Assembly: GCA_944800085.1 (NCBI GenBank) | Contig: CALYLO010000005.1 | Span: 310,001 to 374,000, forward strand | Direction: 5' to 3' | DNA length: 64,000 nt | Source of the DNA: Paenibacillus melissococcoides | GTDB lineage: Bacteria; Bacillota; Bacilli; Paenibacillales; Paenibacillaceae | Shown here: piece by piece, positions 17,892 to 25,962 of the stretch | Numbering within the stretch: the stretch's first letter is position 1 | Layout: every line of letters begins with the position of its first letter | The notes under the pieces: model-generated | What the model was told of the DNA's origin: nothing | Database searches by the model: none | Seen by the model: the letters and a program-made list of their open reading frames with translations, nothing else | Made by a program: the position numbers and the translations under genes

Positions 17892-18074
17892 TCTAGCATG
17901 AGCATAACGTTATTATCTCACAGATCAGATGCAAAGACAGGAAAGAAATCGTATAATAATCAAAGTGACCCGCGGTTCATTTTCAGGTTATCATTATGAA
18001 ACTGTGATGTAATCGACACGTATTGTTAGGTAGGTCATTGACACATCGTTAGTACAAAGGGAGTGAAAGAACAC

Positions 18075-19115
18075 GTGAGAAACCGATGGCTTGCAGGTTG
18101 CCTTGTCGCAGCAATGCTCGGGGCTGCGCTGGCGGGATGCAGCAGTCCTCCGAACGAAGAGCCGGCGCAAGGAGCAGAGCAGGAGAAGGAAACCCCCGTT
18201 CAGGTCGCCGCAGTAGAGAAAGGCTCTCTCAGCCAACAAAATGAAATTATCGGCACGGCCAATCCGAGCAGAACCGTCGATATCATTCCGAAGCTGAATG
18301 GCGAGCTGGTTCGCTTGAATGTCAAAAAGGGCGACATGGTCTCCAAGGGGGCGGCGCTCGGCACCATCGACGCGGATGACCTCGAAATTCAGCTTAAGCT
18401 GGAGCAGTTCAGTCTGGAGCAGGCGCAGGACCAGTACAAGACTCTGCATAACGCCCAAGCGTCCGATCTTGAGCTGGATCAGGCGAAGCGCGGCATTGAG
18501 CAGGCTCAGCTTCGCGTCAAGCAGGCCGCCAACAGGCTGGCCGATGCGACCTTGAAGGCCCCGATGAGCGGACAGGTCATCCGGGTTGCGGCGGAAGCGG
18601 GAGAATTCGTTACCTCAACCTCCCCGCTGTTCACGATCGTATCCACCAATCCGGTGACGTTCTCGGCCAATGTCAGCGCGAATCAGATGCTGCTGCTGCA
18701 GAACCGGAAGGAGACGAAGGTCGAGGTGCCGGATGTGGGCAAAACCTTCACCGCCCGGATTACGTATCTGTCCCCCGTCGCCAATGAAGGCGGATTCTAC
18801 GCCCTGGAGACGCAAGCGGACAATGCAAAGGGCGAGATCAAGCCCGGCATGACAGCGAAGTTCATCGTCGATCAGGAAGTGCTGAAGGACGCTCTCCTCG
18901 TTCCTACCGAAGCGATCGTGGAGAAGAACGGGGCATCGCATGTGTTTGTCGTGAAAAATGGACGAGCTGTCGAAGAAGCCGTCGAAGTGCTGGAATCCCA
19001 ATCCAAAATGACGGCGGTGAAAGGCAATCTCCAGCCGAACGATCAAATCGTCATCAAGGGACAAATGACCTTGTCCGACGGCAATAAAGTGAAAATCATC
19101 GAGGGGGCGCGCTAA
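18075..19115 (+). CDS. RND efflux periplasmic-adaptor-like lipoprotein (membrane fusion protein)
   Basis: About 346 residues. Lipoprotein signal ending in the lipobox LAGC, then low-complexity linker and a membrane-fusion fold: beta-barrel/lipoyl half-motifs (VDIIPKLNGELVRLNVKKGD and LKAPMSGQVIRVAAEAGEFV) around an alpha-helical hairpin (QFSLEQAQDQYKTL … AKRGIEQAQLRVKQAANRL). In Gram-positive bacteria these adaptors sit on the outer face of the membrane with an RND pump. The GTG at 18075 lies 11 nt behind AAAGGGAG; a GTG at 18063 overlaps that site. The RND pump gene starts two bases after its stop, so the two are cotranscribed. Confidence 0.88.
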   Translation: MRNRWLAGCLVAAMLGAALAGCSSPPNEEPAQGAEQEKETPVQVAAVEKGSLSQQNEIIGTANPSRTVDIIPKLNGELVRLNVKKGDMVSKGAALGTIDADDLEIQLKLEQFSLEQAQDQYKTLHNAQASDLELDQAKRGIEQAQLRVKQAANRLADATLKAPMSGQVIRVAAEAGEFVTSTSPLFTIVSTNPVTFSANVSANQMLLLQNRKETKVEVPDVGKTFTARITYLSPVANEGGFYALETQADNAKGEIKPGMTAKFIVDQEVLKDALLVPTEAIVEKNGASHVFVVKNGRAVEEAVEVLESQSKMTAVKGNLQPNDQIVIKGQMTLSDGNKVKIIEGAR

Positions 19116-19116
19116 C

Positions 19117-22100
19117 GTGAAAATTATTGACGTCTCCGTTAAGCGTCCTATCGGCGTCATGATGGTCGTGCTCGCGATTATCGCGCTCGGCCTGGTCAGT
19201 CTTCGCAACCTCGCGATCGACCTGTTCCCCAAAATCGACCTTCCGATCGCCGTCGTCGCGACCTCCTATCAAGGAGCGGCGCCCGAAGAGATCGAGAAGC
19301 TCATATCCAGGCCGATCGAAGCTTCGTTAAGCACAATCCAGGGAATTGACACCGTGTCCTCCCAATCGCAGGCGAACTCCTCGCTCGTCATGCTGCAGTT
19401 CAAGACCGGTACCAATATGGACAATGCCCTGATCGACGTCAGGGAGAAGGTCGATCAGATTAAAGGAATGCTTCCCGAGGATGCCACCGATCCGTCCGTG
19501 CTGCGCTTCGACCCGAATCAGATGCCCATCATCACGCTGGGGCTGACGGGCGCTTCCCCGGAGAAGCTGCAGGAGATCGCGGACACGAACATCATCCCGT
19601 TCCTGGAACGGGAGAATGGCGTCGCGTCGGTATCCGTTGCCGGCGGCAAGACCCGGGAGATTCTCGTCGAGCTGAACCGGGCGAATCTCGCGCGCTACGG
19701 CATCGGGACATCGCAGGTCGTCCAGGCGATTAACGCGGAGAACAAATCCGCCGTTGCCGGCTCGGTGCCGAAGGGCGTGCAGGATGTGCAAATCCGGGTC
19801 AAGGGCGAATATACATCCGTCGAAGATATCGGCCGGACGTTGATTCACCTGCCTGGCGGCGGGCAGATTCAAGTCAGCGACATCGCCGATATTAACGATA
19901 CCTTCAAGAAGCAGAGCTCGCTGACGCTGGTGGACGGAGCCCAGGCGCTCGTCTTGTCGGTGCAGCGCCAATCGGACGCCAATACCGTGGCCGTCGCCGA
20001 CAACGTCGACAAGGCGGTCAGCCGGCTGCAGCAGGATCTGCCGCAGGGCATCGAGCTGAAAAAGGTATCCGATACGTCGATATTTATCCGGCAGTCGATC
20101 GACAGCGTCGTCAGCAATATGCTGAGCGGCGGCTTGCTGGCCGTGTTCATCCTGATTTTGTTCTTGCGCAGCATCCGCTCCACGTTCGTCATCGCGTTGT
20201 CGATGCCGATCGCGATCATCTCGACGTTTACGCTGATGTATTTTACCGGCCAGACGCTGAACATCATCTCCATGGGCGGACTCGCCCTTGGCATCGGCAT
20301 GATGGTCGACAACTCGATCGTCATCCTGGAGAACATCTTCACCTACCGGCAGAAGGGCATGTCCATGAAGGAAGCCGCCATCAAGGGGGCTGCCGAGCTG
20401 GCCTCGGCCGTTATCGCCTCGACGATGACGACATTGGTCGTATTTCTGCCGATCGTATTTGTACAAGGCTTGACATCGGATATTTTCCGTCCGCTCGCCT
20501 TGACGGTCTGCTTCTCGCTTATCGCCTCGCTCGTCGTGGCGATTACGCTCATTCCGATGCTGTCCTCCAAGATCGTGTCGCAGAAGAAGATCGTGCAATC
20601 CGAGAAGAAGGGCTGGTATGTCCGCTTCTTCGGACTTTTCGTCTCCGGCTACAAACGCATCCTGAGATGGGCGCTGGGACACCGCAAGACGACGGTGTTC
20701 GCCACGATCCTCCTGCTCGTGGGCAGCTTCTTCCTCTTTCCGTTCATCGGCATGGAATTCATGCCGGGCGGCGACCAGGGACAGATTCAGATCAGCGTCC
20801 AGACGCCGAGCGGCACGAGCCTGGAAGAGACGAAAAAAGTCGCCGACGAGGTGGCGGCCCTGTTGAAACCTTATGAGAGCATCATCGATACCGCCTCGGA
20901 ATCGATTGGCGGAGGCGGTCCGTTCGGCGGCGGGGCCAATTCGGCCACCTTCACGATCCAGCTCATCCGGGCAACCGAACGAGATATGACGACGACGGCG
21001 ATGATGCAGGAGCTGACGGATGCGGTAACCGATATCCCCGGAGCGGAGATTACCGTGTCTGCCATGGAATCCGGCTTCGGTGCGGGCTCGCCGATTCAGA
21101 TCAAGCTGAATGGACAAGAGCAGGACGTGCTGGAGGAGGTCGCTTCTCAAGTCGTCTGGCTCATTTCCGATATACATGGCGTCTATAATGCGGAATCTTC
21201 GGCGGCGGAGGGCAATGCGGAGCTGAACATCTCGATCGACCGCAGTCTGGCCGCCACGTATGGCTTGTCCTATCAGCAGATCATGAACGAAATCTCGCTG
21301 GCGATGAACGGGCAGCTCGCGACGCAGTACCGCGAAGGCGGCAGCGAGTACGACGTGCGCGTGATCCTGCCGGAAGCGGAACGGGACAGCATCTCCGCCT
21401 TGAATGCGCTGACGATTCAATCGCAGACCGGCCAACTGGTGCCGCTGTCCGCCGTCGCCCAATTCCAGCAGCTGCAGGGACCGGTCATGATCCAACGGGA
21501 GAACCAGCAGCGGCAGATCAACGTCACGGCCGATCTGGCAGGAAGAGACTTGGGCAGCGTATCGACTGAGATCGAACAGGCGCTGCAGAAGATGAACTTC
21601 TCGGAAGGGTACACCTACTCGATGGGCGGCGAGACGGAAGAAATGATGAGTGCCTTTGCCGATCTGGCGATCGCGCTCGTGTTCTCCATTTTCCTCGTCT
21701 ACGTCGTCATGGCGGTGCAGTTCGAATCGCTGCTGTATCCGTTCATTATTATGTTCGCGATGCCGACCACATTCGTCGGAGTCCTCTTCGGTCTGTTCAT
21801 TACCGGAACGCCGCTCAGCGTGACCGCCTTAATCGGGGTCATTATGCTCGCGGGGATCGTCGTGAACAACGCGATCATTCTCGTCGATTATATCAACATC
21901 CAGCGCAGATACGGGCTGGAACGGCATGAAGCGATTATGCAGGGAGCCCCGAGCCGGCTGCGTCCGATTTTCATGACGACATTAACGACGGTGCTCGGCC
22001 TGCTGCCGCTCGCCCTTGGCATCGGGGAAGGCGCGGAGATGCAGGCGCCGCTGGCCATCGTCGTCATCTTCGGCCTCTCCTGCTCGACCATCTTCACCCT

Positions 22101-22209
22101 GCTGCTGGTGCCTGTCATGTATACGTACTTGGATGATTTCTCGAACTGGATCAAGCGTCTGTTCACGAGAAAGAACAAGAGCGAGACCGCGCACGAAGCA
22201 GCCGTATAA
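19117..22209 (+). CDS. RND family efflux transporter (AcrB/SwrC-like)
   Basis: 1030 residues, full length for the HAE1/AcrB type. The first helix region (VKRPIGVMMVVLAIIALGLV) is followed by a large extracytoplasmic domain, and the transmembrane block contains the proton-relay segment GGLALGIGMMVDNSIVILEN with tandem acidic residue region, repeated in the second half (GVIMLAGIVVNNAIILVDYI). Twelve membrane helices in two groups are evident. Homologues in Bacillus (SwrC/YerP) export surfactin-like lipopeptides and give antimicrobial resistance. GTG start at 19117, immediately behind the adaptor gene; ends at the 22243 terminator. Confidence 0.93.
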   Translation: MKIIDVSVKRPIGVMMVVLAIIALGLVSLRNLAIDLFPKIDLPIAVVATSYQGAAPEEIEKLISRPIEASLSTIQGIDTVSSQSQANSSLVMLQFKTGTNMDNALIDVREKVDQIKGMLPEDATDPSVLRFDPNQMPIITLGLTGASPEKLQEIADTNIIPFLERENGVASVSVAGGKTREILVELNRANLARYGIGTSQVVQAINAENKSAVAGSVPKGVQDVQIRVKGEYTSVEDIGRTLIHLPGGGQIQVSDIADINDTFKKQSSLTLVDGAQALVLSVQRQSDANTVAVADNVDKAVSRLQQDLPQGIELKKVSDTSIFIRQSIDSVVSNMLSGGLLAVFILILFLRSIRSTFVIALSMPIAIISTFTLMYFTGQTLNIISMGGLALGIGMMVDNSIVILENIFTYRQKGMSMKEAAIKGAAELASAVIASTMTTLVVFLPIVFVQGLTSDIFRPLALTVCFSLIASLVVAITLIPMLSSKIVSQKKIVQSEKKGWYVRFFGLFVSGYKRILRWALGHRKTTVFATILLLVGSFFLFPFIGMEFMPGGDQGQIQISVQTPSGTSLEETKKVADEVAALLKPYESIIDTASESIGGGGPFGGGANSATFTIQLIRATERDMTTTAMMQELTDAVTDIPGAEITVSAMESGFGAGSPIQIKLNGQEQDVLEEVASQVVWLISDIHGVYNAESSAAEGNAELNISIDRSLAATYGLSYQQIMNEISLAMNGQLATQYREGGSEYDVRVILPEAERDSISALNALTIQSQTGQLVPLSAVAQFQQLQGPVMIQRENQQRQINVTADLAGRDLGSVSTEIEQALQKMNFSEGYTYSMGGETEEMMSAFADLAIALVFSIFLVYVVMAVQFESLLYPFIIMFAMPTTFVGVLFGLFITGTPLSVTALIGVIMLAGIVVNNAIILVDYINIQRRYGLERHEAIMQGAPSRLRPIFMTTLTTVLGLLPLALGIGEGAEMQAPLAIVVIFGLSCSTIFTLLLVPVMYTYLDDFSNWIKRLFTRKNKSETAHEAAV

Positions 22210-22242
22210 CGAGAGTTAACAAGTTAGCCAGTACAAGAGACA

Positions 22243-22282
22243 GCCTCCGTTCCGCCATTCGGCAGGACGGAGGTTTGTTGTA
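22243..22282 (+). terminator. Terminator after the RND operon
   Basis: CCTCCGTTCCGCC (22244-22256) pairs with the arm ending ACGGAGG (22273), followed by TTTGTTGT. Confidence 0.75.
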
Positions 22283-22446
22283 TCGAGCCTATACATCGGA
22301 GCCGATTGCGCATTATATTATAGAAGCGGCAGGATGATTCATCGCGGCCGTGCATTGTTATTCAGGGATAGCCTCATTCGCGCTGGAGAGCCGATGGTTC
22401 GGGTCGGCGGAAAGAACAGAACGATAACCGACTGGAGGTAGTGGCG

Positions 22447-22932
22447 TTGAGCTTTATGGATAAAATGAAGCTTGGTCTCAATCAAGTGAAGGATAAAGCG
22501 CAGCAGACCGTGGAGGTTACGCGAATCAGCGCGCAGATTGCGGGGAAAAAGAAAGAAAAAACAGCACAGTTCGCCCTGCTCGGCGAGCTGGTGCACGAGG
22601 CGTATGTCAAGCAGGAGCTGACGGAGCAGATGCATCGCATCGGGAGCCTCTCGCAAGCCATCCAGCGGCTGGAAGGAGACATCGCCGCGCTGGAGAAGCA
22701 GCTTCACAAGGCCAAGGGCGAGAAACTATGCGCCTGCGGCGCCGTCATCACCATGGAATCCAGATTCTGCAACCACTGCGGGCAAGCCGTGCCGCTGGAG
22801 CCGACCGAGATTATCCCCGCTTCCCGCGCCAGACGGGACGATCCTCCGATCTCCGTCAACTGTCCGCAATGCGGAGCGCTGCTGAACGGCGAATCGGAGA
22901 GCTGCGTTCTGTGCGGCGAGCCGGCGAAATAA
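22447..22932 (+). CDS. Zinc-ribbon protein with coiled-coil N-terminus
   Basis: About 161 residues. The N-terminal ~100 residues are charged and helical (a coiled coil around QAIQRLEGDIAALEKQLHKA), and the C-terminal part has two CxxC-pair zinc ribbons: CACGAVITMESRFCNHCG and CPQCGALLNGESESCVLCG. TTG at 22447 lies 8 nt behind GGAGG (22434-22438); the GTG at 22441 is too close. No enzymatic domain is present, so a structural or protein-binding role is likely; its partner is unknown. Confidence 0.75.
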   Translation: MSFMDKMKLGLNQVKDKAQQTVEVTRISAQIAGKKKEKTAQFALLGELVHEAYVKQELTEQMHRIGSLSQAIQRLEGDIAALEKQLHKAKGEKLCACGAVITMESRFCNHCGQAVPLEPTEIIPASRARRDDPPISVNCPQCGALLNGESESCVLCGEPAK

Positions 22933-22941
22933 TCGAGACAG

Positions 22942-23205
22942 CAAGGGGGCTGGCCCACAAGTAGTTTTAAGCTACAGTGAGACAGCCCCCCTGATTCTCA
23001 ACGCTCGACTTGCCGAAAAACTGTAAAAATGCAGTTTTCCCTTATGACGTTTACTCCGTTACAGGAATTCCTGCAAAACCGCCTCAATTTCAGCCATACC
23101 AATGGATTGAAAGCAAAAATCGGCGAACTTGATGTACTTTTGCAGGAATCTCATCAAGTAGCGGCTGAAATAGCGTAAATTACTGCATTAACGCAGGATT
23201 GCACT
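22942..23205 (+). repeat. Dispersed intergenic repeat, copy B (intact)
   Basis: Begins with a terminator-like hairpin (GGGGGCTG … CAGCCCCC, 22946-22990) directly behind the zinc-ribbon gene, then GACTTGCCGAAAAACTG, CCGTTACAGGAATTCCTGCA, AAACCGCCTCAATTTCAGCC and ends with GCAGGATTGCACTGCC. The same blocks in the same order occur on the minus strand at 3103-2899 plus 1332-1269, where an IS splits them. No coding frame is shared. The 160-nt remainder before the Nudix gene (23206-23370) shows nothing further. Confidence 0.75.
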
Positions 23206-23370
23206 GCCTCATCCATCTTCCGCTGCTATTCTCGCCGCTTTATTTCCCTCCTCTTTATACCCGTTCTCTACTCCTGCCTCTGTACTCCTGCCACTGCATT
23301 CTCTGTGGTCCCGTCTTGTCCCCGCATCCTTGCGCACTGCCTATGGGTCAGCCTCTTCTTATGCTCCTTA

Positions 23371-23886
23371 TCAACCGTGCTCTCCATACACCGTGCTGGC
23401 TACCGGCTCCAGCGGGTTGGCCGCGAAATACTCGCCCAAGAAATCATGCAAAGCCTGCGGGAATACATATTTCCGCTGCCGCTTCGAGAAATAGCTGTGC
23501 TCCACGGTTGCGATGACATCGCGGACCGGCAGCCATTCGATCCCGATCTGGCCTTCGTCGGCATGTAATCCGCCGGGAACGTCCCCTGCTTCCTGAAGCC
23601 GGCAGATATAGATGAACTCAACAGCATGGATCTCCTTCATGATATGGGAATATTCATGGTTCCCCGATATATACTCCCGCACACAGAGCAGCCGGTGGTC
23701 CGCCAGCGCCGCGCCCAGCTCTTCCCCGCATTCGCGCCGCAGCGTCTCCTCCAGCGTCTCGTTCGGCTCATGGGCTCCGCCCGGCAGCACATAATAGACG
23801 CCCGCCTCCGGCCGCTCCTTCTTGATGAACAACATCCGGTCATCCTCCATGATCAACGCCCGCACCGCATTGCGTATCGGTCCCAT
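23371..23886 (-). CDS. Nudix hydrolase
   Basis: About 171 residues. The Nudix box reads GGAHEPNETLEETLRRECGE then ELGA (about residues 38-60), matching GX5EX7REUXEEXGU, so metal-dependent cleavage of a nucleoside-diphosphate-linked compound is expected; substrate unknown. The first strand NAVRALIMEDDRMLFIKKER is typical for the fold. ATG at 23886 is preceded by GGAGTGGAG; the same frame continues upstream to 24033 but that part is the decayed tail of the next gene. Confidence 0.88.
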   Translation of the reverse strand: MGPIRNAVRALIMEDDRMLFIKKERPEAGVYYVLPGGAHEPNETLEETLRRECGEELGAALADHRLLCVREYISGNHEYSHIMKEIHAVEFIYICRLQEAGDVPGGLHADEGQIGIEWLPVRDVIATVEHSYFSKRQRKYVFPQALHDFLGEYFAANPLEPVASTVYGEHG

Positions 23887-23989
23887 GTCTTGTCTCCACT
23901 CCTCCCCGAGATCAAAAGCCAGCCCGGAATCGTTCGTGCCGCAGGCTGGCTCATCGTGAAAATCGATTGTCATGTTCGCATCCATAGCT

Positions 23990-24531
23990 CCCATTATCGT
24001 ATGCAGGAAGGCAAGAGACTGCGCGAAATACACCGCGCAATATGCACAGAACGTAGAGTTGCAGCGTGGACGGATGCTCCCATCCTTGCGGCTGCCAAGT
24101 CAATCGCAGCTTCTGCTCCGGAATGACGGAGCGAATCTGGCCGCGCGTGCCTTCCTCCGTCACATAGCCTTGCCGAACCTGCAAGGGCAGGGACGGCAGC
24201 GTGCCGAGCCAGCAGGGCAGCCCTTCGGGTGACAGCAGGAAGGTCCATACCTTATCCTTCGAGACGGGCATCGTCCGCCGCACTCCAATCTGAACGCCTG
24301 CCGAAGCCGTCTGGCCGACAGGGACGCGGCCCAGCTTCTGTCCGTACAACAGGGCGAGCATGTCGCTCCATTCCGGCGAAACGTCATATTCGCCGGCAAT
24401 ATGCCGGACGATGCGTTCATGGGACCAGGCCGGATCCACTCCCCGATCCAACTGCTGAATCCACTCTTCCCAAGCTTGGCCCGTATTGGCTATTATCGCT
24501 TCTCTGCATATTGGGAGCCGACCATCGACAT
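23990..24531 (-). pseudogene. SRPBCC (AHSA1/START-like) domain protein, frameshifted
   Basis: ATG at 24531 follows GAAAGGGAGAGGA and reads MSMVGSQYAEKR before a stop; one frame away, sequence continues as ANTGQAWEEWIQQLDRG, WSHERIVRHIAGEYDVSPEW and a START-like segment (VSKDKVWTFLLSPEGLPCWL, PEQKLRLTWQPQGWEHPST). The frame degenerates again after LQLYVL near 24045. The N-terminal part resembles DUF4287-type helical domains often fused to SRPBCC. Two indels make it non-functional as read. Confidence 0.6.
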
Positions 24532-24694
24532 TCCTCTCCCTTTCTCGTCGAGAACTATCTGCATTATAGAACAAAAACACTGACATCGGCGGCCAGTGTT
24601 TATGATCGCTTCGATAGTATACCAATATAACCATCGTCGTTCACTCTTTCCTCAATCAATGTATCGTATTCCCCATATTGCGCTGCTTCCACGC

Positions 24695-24945
24695 TCAGCC
24701 GCTCCGTCCATTCGTAACGCCGAACGGCACGTGAACCGACGGCACGATGCGGGCCACGCCTTCGATATGCCCCATCTGATCGTCGAAGAAAATATGCGGC
24801 TTGAAGATGCGCAGCACCCGGCCCTTGTCGATTCCTCCGAGGAAGAAGGCTTCATCGACGCGAATGTCCAGCTTGCGCAAGGTCGTAATAACGCGCTCAT
24901 GGGCAGGCGCGTTCCGGGCGGTCGCGATCGCGGTTCTGGGTCAGC
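24695..24945 (-). pseudogene. C-terminal fragment of a cytosolic 5'-nucleotidase-like protein
   Basis: In one frame the minus strand reads TAIATARNAPAHERVITTLR, LDIRVDEAFFLGGIDKGRVL, IFKPHIFFDDQMGHIEGVAR then VPFGVTNGRSG and stop, which follows the C-terminal pattern of the 5'-nucleotidase family PF06189 (FFLGG … IFFDDQ). About two thirds of the protein is missing; the upstream end is joined out of frame to the start of a Nudix gene. Confidence 0.6.
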
Positions 24946-25004
24946 AGAATGCGGTTGCGGTCATCGATAATGACCGCCTTCGCAGAATTGCGTATTGGCT
25001 TCAT
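24935..25004 (-). pseudogene. N-terminal fragment of a second Nudix hydrolase
   Basis: From ATG at 25004 (GGAGG 12 nt upstream) the frame reads MKPIRNSAKAVIIDDRNRIL LTQN, the usual first strand of a Nudix domain, and then runs into the 5'-nucleotidase fragment and stops (…RPERACP). The Nudix box is absent. The start lies directly behind the TmrB-like gene, so the intact ancestor probably had both in one operon. Confidence 0.55.
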
Positions 25005-25022
25005 GCCGCTGGTCAACCTCCA

Positions 25023-25619
25023 TTAGTTAAAAAATCGAATATGCTTCACTTTGGTGGCGAGCCGATCCCACGATTTCTTGAACGGCCCTCTCTCATCGGG
25101 CAATAACGGCAGCCCGCATTCGGAGGCGATGCGGGTCACAACATCTTCCACCGTCATCGAATCGGTATCAAGATGCTGCCGGAACACCGGCTGAGACAAG
25201 CCGTCAATGCATCAGTCTATCTGCTGGGCCGCCCACGACTGCCCTCCCTCGCCCCGGGTTTTCAAGCGCTTCAGCAGGACTTCCTTCGACGCACATAAGG
25301 CAAAATGATGCACGAGCGCCCCATCTTCCCGAAGCTTCCCTGCGATCTCGTTAAAATAATCGGCATTCACGATCGTCATCGGCACAATGATTGCCCCATC
25401 ATACTCGGCGTCAATATGGCGGAGCATCGAGTAATTGCACTCCCGCCACATCGGGTAATCTTGAAAGTCGCTCCGCTTCATTTCATGGGGCACGTTTTTT
25501 CGTATGAAAAATCCTGCGTTTTCCGGATCATAGACAAAAGAACCCGGTATTCTGCGGTGCAGCTCATAGGCTGTCGTCGTCTTGCCGGAGCCGAATGCCC
25601 CATTCACCCATACAATCAT
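25023..25619 (-). pseudogene. TmrB-like P-loop ATP-binding protein with in-frame TGA
   Basis: 199 codons from ATG 25619 (GGAG 8 nt upstream). The Walker A is VNGAFGSGKTTTAYEL near the N-terminus, and the rest follows the TmrB/AAA-type kinase-like family linked to tunicamycin resistance in Bacillus. A TGA at 25214-25212 (codon 136) interrupts the frame, after which normal sequence continues in the same frame (QPVFRQHLDTDSMTVEDVVT … GPFKKSWDRLATKVKHIRFF) to the TAA at 25023. A CGA-to-TGA change is the simplest reading, because an Arg fits before C-I-D-G-L. Truncation removes the C-terminal third. Confidence 0.7.
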
Positions 25620-25804
25620 TCGCTTCACTCCATCATCTCGTGTAGCCCATAAGCGCGTCAGGCCATTGTATACCAAAGATACACATAGTAATGATCTGCA
25701 TTGCTTCCGATAATCTGAAGCAGATTCCAATCCTCACAGAGTATGATGCTCGCGGAGAACGCTTGCAACGATAGAATGATCCGTTCCATCCGCTGCCTTC
25801 CAAA

Positions 25805-25823
25805 TATTACTCTAAGTAATATA
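25805..25823. promoter_or_regulatory. Inverted repeat in an otherwise empty gap
   Basis: The 343-base gap 25620-25962 shows no gene. Its only clear structure is ATATTACT-CTA-AGTAATAT, a perfect inverted repeat with a 3-base centre that could be an operator for the TmrB-like gene. Confidence 0.3.
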
Positions 25824-25962
25824 GACTGGAATCGGCTGGCCGTCAACGACTCATCACATGATCGAGCCCCGGCTGTTCCGGGAACGCGGCAAGTCCGCCG
25901 CAGAGGAATTCCCTTCTTCGGCGGCCTTGCCTGTCGAAGCCTTTCTGCAGCTTATGGGCGGG

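Noticed and set aside
19327..21495. 722-residue open frame antisense to the RND transporter
   Set aside because: It is the complementary-frame shadow of a G+C-rich gene with biased third positions; its product is repetitive Arg/Asp/Gly/His and has no domain.
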